Source of the DNA: Hypoxylon rubiginosum | Lineage: Eukaryota; Ascomycota; Sordariomycetes; Xylariales; Hypoxylaceae | Direction of reading: 5' to 3' | DNA length: 64,000 bases | Assembly (NCBI GenBank): GCA_902806565.1 | Contig: CADCXA010000015.1 | Span: forward strand, 186,001-250,000 | Part shown: piece by piece, positions 47,692 to 58,457 of the stretch | Position numbering within the stretch: position 1 is the first letter of the stretch | Layout of the letters: each line of letters begins with the position of its first letter | Position numbers and translations under genes: made by a program | Notes under the pieces: generated by a model | Databases searched by the model: none | Told to the model about the DNA's origin: nothing | What the model saw: only the letters and a program-made list of their open reading frames with translations

Positions 47692-49274
47692 ATGGGGTTC
47701 CTTCCACTCAATTATCGGCGACCAGAGTATGTTGATAAGGAACACTTTCAACGCAGCAACAGCTTCCGCACAGGAAATGAAGGGAGTGACTCTTCGCTCA
47801 AATCAGGTAGATCAAAGGACTCGAATGGTATACCTGATGCCCTCACGTTCGACAGGATCATGAGCGGTGGGACTTGCCCAGTAAGTTTGCCTGATGTGGT
47901 TGCATGGCAATGGCGAGAATAGATATTAACGGAGTGATATTAAAGCCATGTACCACCCGCGACTTCATGAATTATCTACTCTACGTCGAGCACGCGGCTG
48001 AAAACCTGCAATTCTTCCTCTGGTACCGGGACTACGTCGAGCGTTTCAACGACGCCAACACCTTGGACACCGGGCTCTCCCCGGAGTGGACGCAAGCGAT
48101 GGAGGACGAGACGGCCGTAAAAATCCAGAAGGATGCCGTCGAGATGAGAAAGGAATCGAAAACGGCCATTGCCATCTTTAGAGGCACCGATTTCGAGAAA
48201 GGGGTAACGGATATAATTGTGGAAAATAGAAACCCCTTTTCCACTCCGCCTTCTACCCCTAGCGTCAAAGACGCGCCCTCGATTCTCTTGGGTTCCCAAG
48301 TCTCTAGCTACCGAACCCACGTCCAAGATGCTTTCAGCGCCGCCGGCATCACCCAGCCCTGTACGTTTACCCCTACCCCTACCCCTAAATCAATCACCAG
48401 TCAGACATCATCAACATCACGACTAACAGCAGCCCCCCCAGTCACCATCCAGCCCTTCCGCGCCGAGGTAAACCGCGTCATCGCGACGTACATCGCGCCC
48501 TCCGCCCCACGGCAGCTCAACCTCTCGTCCCGCGAGCAGAAAGCCGCCGTCGCAGCCCTAGCATACACCACCCACCCCTCGGCCCTGCGCGCCGTAGCCC
48601 GCCTCGCGGAGGACACGCTGCGGCGGCAGGCGCACCCCAACTTCGTCCGCTGGTCCGTGCGCAACGGCAACCCGGCGCGCGTGCGGTTCGCGCTGGGTCT
48701 TGGTGTTAGTATTGTTGGTTTGGCGACGGTGGGCGCGGTCGCGCTTACGCTGGGGAGTGCGGGGAGGGGGTGGCGCGCGCTGTTCGCGGTGGGGTGGGCG
48801 GTGGGCGTGGCGACGCTGTGGGCGGCGGGGAAGGGGATGTGCGTTGTGTTGCATGGGCTGCATCATAGGCACGTGCGGCCGTGGGAGCTGTTCGATTCCT
48901 CTTTTTCTTCCAATACCCCCACCCCCACCCATTCTCCCAACCCCTCTTCTTCTTCGTCGTCGTCCTCGTCTTCTTCGCCGAGCGAGGAAGGAGGTTCGGA
49001 GCTCGAAGAAGGACGGGGGAGAAGAAAGGGCGCGGACGCGAGCCTGGACTCGTTCGGCTCGGGCAACAGCAGCTACGAGGACGAGCCGTGGGTGCGGCGG
49101 TACGAGCGGCGAAATATCGTGCGCAAGGTGTTCGACCGCGAGGTCTGGATCCGGGAGCCGGCGCTGCGGCGGATCCAGGACGCCATCTTCGCGCAGAGCG
49201 TGCTGGTCGGGCTGCTGGCCGCGGGCGTGCTGACTGCCGTGTTCGTCGCCGTGCCCGCTGGGGGGTTCTTTTGA
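47692..49274 (+). CDS. RGS-domain membrane protein, Rax1/RgsB-like
   Basis: Predicted 505-residue membrane protein from exons 47692-47880 and 47946-49274. An RGS-like domain begins just after the intron (PCTTRDFMNYLLYVEHAAEN, LQFFLWYRDYVERF) and extends to about residue 260, with a Pro/Thr/Ser-rich insert in its middle. Three hydrophobic segments follow, near 308-332, 337-362 and 481-505, the last being the C-terminus. A Ser-rich loop encoded by TCT/TCG repeats separates the second from the third. RGS plus three C-terminal membrane spans is the arrangement of yeast Rax1, a bipolar bud-site landmark, and of filamentous-fungal RgsB. GTPase-activating activity is not certain in this group. The intron acceptor, AAAG at 47945, is weak but in frame. 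Confidence 0.82.
48935..48980. repeat. Serine-codon repeat within the Rax1-like gene
   Basis: TCT/TCG/TCC triplets encode a run of about 11 serines between membrane spans two and three. It is likely length-variable between strains. Confidence 0.7.
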
Positions 49275-49627
49275 GAGATAGGTACCCGAAGCGGGTGTGG
49301 TGAACATAGATGCCTTATACCTTTAGGTACCTTATTATGTTTCTTATAATCTTTATATGAGTGGAAAATGATATGCATATCGAGGCAAGTGGCCAGTTAC
49401 AAATAGGGGTTCAGGGGCTGATCTACATTTGCGAATACGAATAACTTCATATACCTACAAAGCGATACCTGTGTGAATAAACGGGATCTGCTAACTTGGG
49501 AGTTATATTTCATATCTGATAATTGGCAAATATACGTTTTAGATAGATAATCTGAGTAGGATTATATACTATACTAAGATTGCTGATCGACATGTGGGCG
49601 TTGGAACATTACATCTCTTAAGATTAT
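49275..49627. other. Intergenic, 3' region of Rax1-like gene
   Basis: AT-rich spacer between the Rax1-like stop and tRNA-Gly. A TTTAGGTACCTTA motif is seen at about 49321. No gene was seen. Confidence 0.5.
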
Positions 49628-49698
49628 GCATCAGTGGTTTAGTGGTAAAATCCATCGTTGCCATCGATGGGCCCCGCGTTCGATTCGCGGCTGATGCA
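49628..49698 (+). tRNA. tRNA-Gly (GCC)
   Basis: A complete 71-base cloverleaf without intron. Acceptor arms GCATCAG and CTGATGC pair over seven bases with discriminator A. The D arm is TGGTTTAGTGGTA. The anticodon stem CATCG/CGATG encloses loop TTGCCAT, with anticodon GCC. The T arm is CCGCG-TTCGATT-CGCGG. A run of T follows within 10 bases, as expected for RNA polymerase III termination. Confidence 0.97.
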
Positions 49699-50579
49699 AT
49701 CCTTTTGTTTTTGTTCTTTACTCGAATTTACTGAACACCACCACTCCTATGAATGTATGGATCTAAGACTAATTGGCATATTTTGCCTTCTAACTGTTCT
49801 GCATGACTATTCCATACTCAATCTCGTATTCAATTGATGACACACAAGGGCCCTGTTGCTTGCTTTCGCCATGTTATTTTGATTAGGATAGATGCAGTTG
49901 TTATGACCTGGGGAGCACTTCATTGTTTCGAAGCCTACTCGCGCAAAGTTCGGCTTCGTGCGGTCTTCGGCTGGGATTTAAAGCCTCGGGTAGGGTAGCG
50001 CCTAGGGTAGCGCCTAAGACAGGCCTGAGTTTAGGGGACTAAGGGTCGCACGATGGCATGTTACACATTACGTACCCAGAGAATTGAGGGGTTTGGGGGG
50101 TTGTTGGGGGGTGAAAAAGAGTTATCGATAAAGAATAAGCATAAAGCATCACTGCCTTCTCATTGCTCAATCATAAAGTATAAGGTTCCTCAGACAGTCA
50201 GCAGTCAGACTACAGTCAGACTAAATGGAGCTTGTAATAAGAAAAGAATCCATGTCATTTGTCCCATGTCCCACCAAAACCAAATAGCCCTTGACTATCT
50301 CCTTTCTCCCGTGTCTTTTTCCACAGTCCAGATGCTCGGATACTTCAATTGCTTGCGCTAGCCTTAGTCCTATCCTTATAAAATCCGGACCAGAAGGAAG
50401 GACTTGCACCTAGACGAAGAGGATTCATGCCTCCCTGATCTCCTTTCATATCTTGGCTTCTGAGCCAGCAGAAGCTTTTGAATATCCTCTCTTTTCAACT
50501 TTACCCCACTGTCCCTCTTTTGTTCCCCCCCCGGGCCCTCGCTCGCTTCATATCCCGCACTGGCCGAGCGAGGAAAACA
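49699..50579. promoter_or_regulatory. Spacer with pantothenate kinase promoter
   Basis: No gene was seen. The element TAGGGTAGCGCC is present twice in direct tandem at about 49990-50013. The last 100 bases are CT-rich leader. Confidence 0.45.
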
Positions 50580-52172
50580 ATGCCCGGCGACACCTACCAA
50601 GCCGACATTGCAATCGATGATGGTGAGGTCGACGGGAAGACCGTTACCACACGCCGACCGCGAACCATGACCAGTACCGCCGAGATCGACAGTACCATAA
50701 TACATCCAGGTTCTGTACGGATCAACGTTAAGGGCGCATTTATTGTCGATACCGCCGAGCAGCCGGGCACTCCCGCCGGTTTGTCTACCCCCGGCGGGAA
50801 TAGCTACCATGAGACAAAGGACATCCGCCTCCCCAACCATACCGCCTTTATAAGTCATATTGCCGTAGATGTAAGCTTTCCTCCCGCCGTGACCGTGGGC
50901 TGGCGGTGCTAAACACGTAACTGTCTTGACATAGATCGGTGGATCCTTAGCGAAGCTCGTTTACTTTTCCCGCGAAGCGCATTCGACCGAGCCGGGCGGG
51001 AGGCTCAACTTCCAATCCTTCGAGACGGATCGCATAGATGACTGTATAGAATTTATGCGCCACCTGAAGGACAAGCAGCTCGCCCTCAATGGGTCCAGGC
51101 CCGGCGAGCTGTGCGTCATGGCTACGGGGGGCGGCGCGTACAAATACTACGACAGGATCCGGCAACGGCTCGGAGTCAACGTTTTGCGAGAAGACGAAAT
51201 GGAATGTTTGATTATTGGTCAGTCCCGGGATTTGTGACAGCTTTTGAAGACTCTAAGAGCTAATGTACGGGCATTGTAATAGGTTTGGACTTCTTCATCA
51301 CAGAGATACCCCGCGAGGTCTTCACATACTCGGAAACCGACCCCATGCATTTTGCTACCCCTAGCGCCGACATTTACCCCTATATGCTCGTAAACATCGG
51401 ATCCGGTGTCAGCATCCTCAAAGTATCCGGGCCGCGGACCTACGAGCGCGTGGGCGGTACGTCGCTCGGAGGCGGCACTCTCTGGGGTATCCTTTCGCTT
51501 CTTACCCCTGCCGAATCATTCGACGATATGTTAGACATGGCGGCGCACGGCGACAATAGCAAAGTGGATATGCTGGTTGGCGATATTTACGGCACCGACT
51601 ACGGCAAGATCGGGTTGAAGAGCACTACAATTGCTAGCTCCTTCGGCAAGGTTTTCCGCATGAAGAGGGAAGCAGAAAACGAGGCCGAGGATACCGGTGG
51701 TCTCTCAAACGGCGATGACCAAAACCGACGGCAACAGCAGAGCTCGGAGCAGACTAATTCCGCGACCTCCGGGACAACACAACAGCGACCTTCATCCTCC
51801 CGAGCGAGCGAGTACGCGCGCTCGCGCTTTTCTAGCGCCGACATCTCTCGATCACTCCTCTACGCCATCAGTAACAACATCGGTCAGATCGCGTACCTGC
51901 AATCACAGGTACACGGGCTCTCACGCATCTACTTTGGCGGTTCATTCATCCGCGGCCATCCGCAGACCATGAACACGCTTGGGTATGCCATAAAATTCTG
52001 GAGCAAAGGCGAGAAACAGGCTTACTTTTTACGGCACGAAGGCTACCTCGGCGCCGTAGGAGCTTTCCTCAAGCACCAGCCCCGGAATTGGGGCCGCAGG
52101 GGTAGCTTCGAGGCGCCTGACGGACTTGAGGGGCGGCTGCGGCTGCGGACGGAGGGGGCTGCTACTTCATGA
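50580..52172 (+). CDS. Pantothenate kinase (eukaryotic type II)
   Basis: Predicted 487-residue cytosolic kinase that phosphorylates pantothenate, the first step of coenzyme A synthesis. Exons are 50580-50870, 50935-51217 and 51283-52172. The ATP-binding motif DIGGSLAKLVYF straddles the first intron at about residue 97. It is followed by VMATGGGAYKYYDRIRQRLG, MLVNIGSGVSILKV, RVGGTSLGGGTLWGI and the closing IYFGGSFIRGH and HEGYLGAVGAFL. A Gln/Ser-rich insert of about 50 residues lies between residues 370 and 420. The N-terminal 80 residues are unconserved. The arrangement matches fungal Cab1-type enzymes. Confidence 0.93.
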
Positions 52173-53694
52173 TAGGCAAGCCAGGCGCGGTGTGAACTAT
52201 ATACCCGATCAACCATCCGTAATACGGAAAGAGTCGAGACGGCCGAAGCGAGATCTAGGCTGACTCGAAACCTCGTATGCGATATGGGGAGTGTACCGTG
52301 TCCTTCCTACCAGAAGCTCGGTCTACATACTTGTCTACTTATATGTTGTTGATATGCGTCTGAAGATACCACGTTGAAGGGAAAGGGGCGGCATCTTTTC
52401 TTTATACCAAAATACTCGAGAGAACCTTTTACAGACATCTACGAGAGCGCTAGGGTCCAGGATAATCAATATATAAGACTTTAGCTACTCTTCTACCTGA
52501 AATCCCGTCTGGCTAGCTTGAGTTGATCTTTCCCGTGAGAAAGGTCCTACGACTACAACTAAGTACATATCCATTTGGCAGAAAATAGATGAGAGTAGAT
52601 GGATACCCTAACTCGACTACTAGAATCACAGTAACTGGATTCTGCGAGGCTAGGCTTGCTGTAGTTCACTGCCAGGCTGAACTGGCCTGGTTGACATACT
52701 CTCACCTTAGCCTTGTATACTAGGAGCAGCTATCGTTTAGTGCCTCAGTTCCATGAACTAGCTCAGAGACACAACCACAAGCATGAAGTTGAGGCGCAAG
52801 CAAGTATAAACAAGAACAGGGTCCAGGTCACCAAAATTGCAAAAGTGATGATCGAACCCAGGCTCGAACTGGGGACCTTCAGTCCAACTACACCATCCGA
52901 CCCTTGCACGTCTTCGCACTCTGCGTCACGTGATAATATACCGATCAAACTTATATAAGTCGAATGTATCAGAGAGCAATGGAGCACATGTAAATTCGGA
53001 AGTTGGCACCTACTGCTTACTTAACTCAACCCAAGAATAGTAATAATAAAATACGTGGTCGCTCGTGGGGAGGAGGACGAGTTTGACGAACTGTTCAGTC
53101 CTTACAGTAGATCGGACATCGCGACACGAGCTACTACGTAACTCTTTGGAAGAGACGAACATTCCGGTTAAGATTCTATCTATGCTTGTTGTGTCTTCTC
53201 TTACTACGCTCAACTTCTCGTCGTAAGGTCTATTTCTAGTCGCCAAATAAGGAGGCCATGAGATGGAACACTTCGACTACGGGAGAGGAGGCACAAGAAA
53301 GCGTGCTGATAAACACATTGGGCGTGCGCGTGTGTAGATGCCTATGTATGTCGTTTTCAAAGATAAAACAGCAACGGGCAAGATATCGTGTACTTCCCAG
53401 TCGACAGACTAACAGGAGAGGGGAGACAGAAAATTGACATCTCCCATATTGACTCGAAAGAAAAAGACGTAGCTGCCGCTCAGCTTTGAAAAGACCCTAG
53501 CTTGACTTGGAAAAATGCCAACTCCCCTTTTCGCTTTGCATGATTTTCATGAGCTCATTTTTGCAGTAGGGAGAAGTGTAAAAGGAGGGGGAGCGTAAAC
53601 CTCCGACATAAACTTCTATCAGCTGTCCAAGACGCCCCCCTCATGCTGACCCTCATTCACCACTGCGCCCGCTACAAGTGTAGCCGCAGGAAGA
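52173..53694. other. Convergent region with tRNA-like relic
   Basis: About 1.5 kb between two converging stops. Apart from a shortened tRNA-like sequence at 52849-52902, no gene was recognised. Confidence 0.5.
52849..52902 (-). pseudogene. Truncated tRNA-like sequence
   Basis: On the minus strand, GGTCGGA pairs with TTCGATC over seven bases (two G-U pairs), followed by an A in the discriminator position. A perfect T arm is present (CCCAG-TTCGAGC-CTGGG). A GGTGTAGTTGG box, typical of a D arm and A box, is also present. Only about 20 bases separate the D-arm start from the T arm, so the anticodon stem is incomplete (GGACTGAAGGTCC). The likely origin is a tRNA, possibly Phe (GAA), that lost about 18 bases internally. 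Confidence 0.55.
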
Positions 53695-55155
53695 TCAAAA
53701 CTGTAGATCCGGCGGTTCCGGGGATAAGCAAGATTCAAAGTCCACGCGGAAGTTCAGCGTTGGACCACGAAGCGTTCCGGGGGATGCAAGACTCGCATCC
53801 GGCAGCCGGAACGGAGTCGTGGCCCTGCTGGGCGTGCTATACCGGCCGAACACCGATTGCGCGTCGGGTAGTAGTAGCAGCGGCGAGTCCATCGACGGCG
53901 ACCCGACGAGTGTTATGTCGAAATTGATGGAGGGGTCGAAATCCATGGAGTCGAAGTCCTGGATGCTCCTCTCCGCCTCCTCCTGCAGAGCGTCGGCGTC
54001 GGCGCAGAAGCCCTTGCCGTATTCCCGCTCGAGGTCGGAGTGCATGGCTTCCAGGGGGTCGACGCAATGCTCGTGCGGCTCTCTCGAGCGGGATATGACG
54101 CACTCGTCTGGCTCTCGGTCCGCGAATACGCAGTGCTTGTGGGCGGAACCAAGAGAACAGTCTTTGTCCTTGCCGTGGTGGTGACTTGGGCGTGGGTTAA
54201 CATGCGTAGGACCCAGGGCGAAGTATTTACAGCCACAGTCGTAGGGACGCTGGTGGCAATATTAGATGTGGTTCGCTAGACATGTTTCCCTGCGGAATGA
54301 CTAGCAAGTAGACACGAGGTGACTTACGCTCGGGGCTACCACGAGTGAGTCGTACACGGGCTTCCCGTACAGTGAATCCTCGTCGCTGAAGCTACCTCGA
54401 GAACTGCAGTCGGTAGAGTGAAGACCAGGGACATCGAGATCCTCGTCTATGATCTCGTCCAGGGTGCGTCTGCCGTGCTCCCTATACGGGGAAGTGTATA
54501 GACGGTATACGTCTCGAAGAGCCGTCGACGGCGGTTTCGATTTGGCCTGTATCGCTCGCAGCTGAATATCAAACAGTGACTTCTTTCGAACATCGCTGAT
54601 CTCGTCGTAGCTAGCTAGCTTGGAAGGGTCGAGGAGCATGTACCTGGCTTCCCCCGGACTCCCAACCCGCTGAAGGATCGTCAAAACCCTCATCGCCCCC
54701 AGCAGTTTTCGTGGAGCACCGATAACCGTATATAAACTCTGATCGGGTCCCTCACGGCCGGGAACCCAACATATTTGAGTAATCGGTGCGTCGGTGGCCT
54801 TGAACGTCACCAAATTCACGACGTAAACCCCGTTCTCCTTGCATCCGTCGCTACGTACCGGTACCCAGACGGGAGCTTGGGCAGCTTGCCGGCCGTCCGT
54901 CGGGACCAACACACCGTGTGCCTCAGTCCGGTACACCACACCATGGATGTCATCTTTCAAGTCCGCAACGCTACCGACTACCCATGGCTCCTCCTTGTTG
55001 GCGCCTTCCAAGGGTCGAACGATCAGTGTTGTTGGGGGGAAGCTCAGGTTCAAAATAGGGGACTGGACGACGAGGTTGTGATGAGACCAGTGATAATCCT
55101 GGACATATATGTGGTAACCAGCCATAACAGTCAACGTAGTTGTGACGTGAACCAT
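53695..55155 (-). CDS. Unrecognised protein with Cys/His-rich segment
   Basis: Predicted 460-residue protein from exons 54328-55155 and 53695-54249, joined at a GTAAGT donor and CCACCAG acceptor. I do not recognise the family. The first 250 residues look globular, with mixed strands (YHIYVQDYHWSHHNLVV, ICWVPGREGPDQSLYTVIGA, MLLDPSKLASYDEISDVRKK). A Ser/Asp-rich linker follows. The start of exon 2 encodes a dense metal-binding-like stretch, residues 281-338: Cys281, Cys283, His292, His299-301, Cys307, His313, His315, Cys316, Cys326, His335, His337, Cys338. It includes two H-x-H-C units. The tail is acidic, then Pro/Ser-rich. No signal peptide or membrane segment is present. Zinc binding is an inference only. 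Confidence 0.65.
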
Positions 55156-55242
55156 ACATAATCGTTTCTCAAGGCGTACATAACCAAGCTCTTAAGAAGC
55201 GTTAGCGCCATCATTTCGAGGGCTTCTTGATGGTGTGCATTA

Positions 55243-55507
55243 ATGCTACCCCCCTTTGGAGCGTGGCGCGGAATTACGTGTCAGTCCTTGGAGGAGAAGC
55301 AAAGATGCATCAGAAGGAAGCTGGCATCCTTGGAAGAGCGTATGAGGCGCTTCGGTGATCTTCGACATGTATTCGAACAGCGCACTAACACTTGACTAGT
55401 CCATGGAAGATGTGTGCCGCAAAGAGGTTGAGGCGGTGAACGGCAAGCATGGATCAGGCTGGCATGCTAAGCGGTCTAATAAGTCCACGACGAAGGCGAT
55501 CGACTGA
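55243..55507 (+). CDS. Candidate small gene, two exons
   Basis: An ATG at 55243 opens MLPPFGAWRGITCQSLEEKQ followed by a basic, coiled-coil-like stretch (RCIRRKLASLEERMRRFGDL). Downstream, at 55400-55507, is an open segment SMEDVCRKEVEAVNGKHGSG ending in TGA at 55505-55507. GTATTC at 55369 and CTAG ending at 55399, with CACTAAC between them, would join both in phase 0 to about 78 residues. However, that intron is only 31 bases, shorter than usual. The first exon alone also ends in a stop, after 48 codons. It lies 88 bases from the divergent gene to its left. It could instead be a remnant of a larger gene. Confidence 0.3.
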
Positions 55508-55939
55508 TGCGATTATATAGGCTATTAAGCCAAGGCCGTTTATAAAGATGCTATGACCACAACGCAGAAAAGGGGTAGTATACTATGTAGAAAACCCAGC
55601 AGATGGTGCATAATACTCAGATCGCGAGCGTCTACCAATAGTTGTACAAGTATCTAAACTCTCGGTACAGTGCGCATGAATAGAGGTATTGTTGACACGT
55701 GAGACAGACTAGTCTATGTGGCTTGCCCCAGGCTACATCTAGCTCGGTCCTTGATCGATGCGAGTCCTTCGGTGTGAACACCAATCGGTGGATTGCGGAC
55801 ACGCTGGAGTCGAACGCGCGGAGCCAGCGGATACGCAGGACGTCGACTGGACATGCCAACTAGATATATGCCGCCTAGATATGCCGAGTAATATGGCATC
55901 GAAGCCGTTCTCCTGCAAGCTTGGATGGCTGATAACAAG

Positions 55940-56524
55940 CTAATCATCTGTCTTGGTCGAAGGTTTCGCCTCCTCGCCTTTTTGCTCATTCTTCATCAGA
56001 AGTTTGGCTACCCATTCTTCGATCTGTCGTTCTGCGTCTTCGTCCGTTTGGCCACCAGTAGGACCAATATGTCGCCGTGCCATCCTTCTCAGGTCGTCCA
56101 CGCTTGAGATGTCAAAGGCCCAGGCCAGACCGCCGGTAAGCATAATGCCGAACCCCACCACATTAAGGGTAGCCAGGTGTAAAGCCTCGAAAGCTATGAA
56201 GGAGCTGTCGGATTGCATCTTGTTGACGGTCCGATTGCTCTGGCTGTAGAATTTAGGCATCGTAACCATGTGTTTCCTTGCCACCGCCCGCCGTGTGATT
56301 AAAGTTGAGAGGGAGAGGAAGCCGGCTCCGGCGAAGAACAGGCCCAGTTGTTTCAGAGATCGTTGCGACAGTATCGACGATCGAGGTTCGAGCGGCGGTA
56401 TCGTAGTTTGAAGCGATTGAGGAGGCGGGGAGGGTTGAGAGGGTGGCGGCGGAGCTTGTGTAGGAGTGGCCTGTGGTGGCTCCTTGTCCTTGGCCATTGT
56501 CATAGTAGTTCCGAAGGACCACAT
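55940..56524 (-). CDS. aim11: Aim11-like mitochondrial membrane protein
   Basis: Predicted 194-residue intronless protein related to yeast Aim11 (altered inheritance of mitochondria). After a Pro/Gln-rich N-terminus there are two membrane segments, at about 58-78 (LKQLGLFFAGAGFLSLSTLI) and 118-137 (ATLNVVGFGIMLTGGLAWAF). The family's TRR and PKFYSQSN lie between them. FDISSVDDLRRMARRHIG follows, as in fungal Aim11. The charged C-terminus is not conserved. The biochemical role of the family is not established. The first ATG was taken; a start at the internal MTMAKDK is also possible. Confidence 0.85.
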   Translation of the reverse strand: MWSFGTTMTMAKDKEPPQATPTQAPPPPSQPSPPPQSLQTTIPPLEPRSSILSQRSLKQLGLFFAGAGFLSLSTLITRRAVARKHMVTMPKFYSQSNRTVNKMQSDSSFIAFEALHLATLNVVGFGIMLTGGLAWAFDISSVDDLRRMARRHIGPTGGQTDEDAERQIEEWVAKLLMKNEQKGEEAKPSTKTDD

Positions 56525-57106
56525 AGTGATTCGTCTTCACGTTTCTATATCTATTTGGCGACAAGGAGGGTGAAGAGAAATAATCAAAGGTGAGGAGATG
56601 ACAATTATTTAGCGACCAATATCACTAGGCAGTTGTAGCTTGGTATTCCGCAAAAGGGTCGTAAAGTCGTAAAGAGAAAGTACACAAACAAGCTGATGAA
56701 AGAGCGTCGATGTCGTGTGATAAGAATTTCAGTCACGATGTTTTTTTGATGTTGATCTCCGACTTTCTTTCTCCATTTTCGAGTCCGGGGTAAGTGGATA
56801 AGTGGAGTCTAACGGGTAGCGGTTTTATCCTATTAACTACATAAAGATGCATCGCTATTTAAGTACCCCTATTATATGCATAGTGTACTTAACGCAACAT
56901 AGGTAATTTTAAACTCGGGCAAGTTTCCCAGTCCATTATCCGCCTGCTCATATGAAAAATGCTTCAGTGACAGAACTCGTAAATTCCGACTTGATGCTCA
57001 ACATCATGTTAGTTGAGGATTATACTTTATCTGGGTATCTACCTACATAAGTTTCCAGAGTGGGGAGTGTTGTCCATCTCGATCTTCGTTCGTCAGGCCA
57101 AGCATC
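56525..57106. other. Intergenic, no gene seen
   Basis: AT-rich upstream region of the Aim11 gene and downstream region of the next minus-strand gene. No motif stands out. Confidence 0.5.
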
Positions 57107-57766
57107 TTATTCTAATGGGATATCAACTCTCTTCAGCAAATGGGGTGGTACTGGTATCTCCGTGGATGTTGGGGAGTCGAGAATGAATTGATATATCCAT
57201 TCTTTTCTCAGCAGGCTTCCCTCGCATTCATCCCACAGAAACGAGCAATCTGGGAGGACTCTCCTGAAGAGGCGCACGAGGAAGACGAGGCACGGTCGGA
57301 GGCTCTCAAGTTTAAAGAGTAACCAGAGTTCATCCGGCGATGATTTGCCTTGGGCGCTCTGGATCGGGAACACTTCAGACCAATGGACAGGGTGCTCATC
57401 ATCGAAGTCCTTTAGTTCCTTGATCAACTTAAGCGCCGCATCGAGGTGGGCGAGGGGTGTTCGAAGCCTCGAAGTTGTCCCGAGGTGCGTCTGGTTCTCT
57501 TCGAGAGCGACGTGGGCGACAACGACCCGATTCTGGAACTTTCTATAGAGCTCTTTTCGCTTCTCGTGCAGTCTGGATCGCTCTACCTCATCGAGAAGCT
57601 GTGAGTAAAAAAGAGCGACGCGGGTTGAGTGCTCTATTCCGGCAAGTGGATACTGTATCAAGCCCTTCCATGAACGAAACTCCCCTAGATGTGGCGGTGG
57701 TAGTTCACCGTCTAGGCACTTTCGAGCAGTGATAGTCCATTGGTAATATGCTTCGAATTTACTCAT
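57107..57766 (-). CDS. Hypothetical protein, 219 residues
   Basis: Single-exon frame starting MSKFEAYYQWTITARKCLDG. I do not recognise a family. The composition is that of a real soluble helical protein, rich in Leu, Glu, Lys, Arg and Trp. Likely helices are at about 55-75 (QLLDEVERSRLHEKRKELYR), 78-95 and 105-120 (LDAALKLIKELKDFDDEHPV). A short hydrophobic stretch lies near 160 (LRPCLVFLVRLFRR). No signal peptide or catalytic motif was seen. It points away from the oxygenase gene on its right. Confidence 0.55.
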   Translation of the reverse strand: MSKFEAYYQWTITARKCLDGELPPPHLGEFRSWKGLIQYPLAGIEHSTRVALFYSQLLDEVERSRLHEKRKELYRKFQNRVVVAHVALEENQTHLGTTSRLRTPLAHLDAALKLIKELKDFDDEHPVHWSEVFPIQSAQGKSSPDELWLLFKLESLRPCLVFLVRLFRRVLPDCSFLWDECEGSLLRKEWIYQFILDSPTSTEIPVPPHLLKRVDIPLE

Positions 57767-58457
57767 CGTTCAGGCTTCAGTTGAAGGGAGACCAGCGTTG
57801 TGTGAGGTATGTATATGTAGGTATGTATGAGAGAGTTCCTCGAAATAATGACGACACTATTACAGAATTCATCGCGCTTTTATGCAGGGGCAAGCACAGT
57901 TATAGCTTCGAAGCCGTTCGTTAACGAACTCCCCTAGACCCTAGACGAAGATATTGTAGTTTCACTTTCAGCTCCCACGAAAAGCAAAAGGGTACTGACA
58001 TACTGACAGGCAGCTACATAGTACTTGGAGCGGTGAAAGGGTGTCGCTGTATAAAATGATCTTCCCTTCGTCGATTGGTTCTATTTCTGGGTTCTAACTG
58101 CTTGGATGTCATTCCTTAGAGCGAAGAAATAAGTCTGAAAATATGCGATGTGATATAGAAAGCCGTTGATGAGACGGTCAGGACGGGATCTAAAAATGTG
58201 GGAATTCCCACTTTAGTGCCGATGCATATGCGGCTGCTAGGCGGGTGCCCGGGAGCCGCTTGATCAAAACCACACTGTACATACACCCACGCACCTTACA
58301 CCCACGCACCTTACACCCACACACCCGACACCCACACACCCGACACCCACACACCCGCACACCCGCACACCCGCATACCCACCATACCTACTGACCTAAC
58401 ACCTTCACCGTCATCTCTATTATCATCAAGTACCCAGATCTTCAAACCATAAAGGAC
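57767..58457. promoter_or_regulatory. Divergent promoter with C-rich minisatellite
   Basis: About 690 bases between diverging start codons. A CA/CCC-rich tandem array at 58283-58383 ends 75 bases before the oxygenase start and probably lies in its leader or core promoter. Confidence 0.5.
58283..58383. repeat. C-rich minisatellite near oxygenase start
   Basis: Tandem 15-base units of the ACACCCACGCACCTT and ACACCCACACACCCG types give way to 8-base CACACCCG units. The plus strand has almost no G. Confidence 0.85.

Noticed and set aside
48558..49307. 249-codon minus-strand frame opposite the Rax1-like gene
   Set aside because: It is antisense to membrane-span and Ser-repeat codons; Arg/Pro/His-rich and not protein-like.
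55801..55860. GAGTCGAACGCGCG resembling a reversed tRNA T arm
   Set aside because: No flanking acceptor or D-arm pairing could be found.
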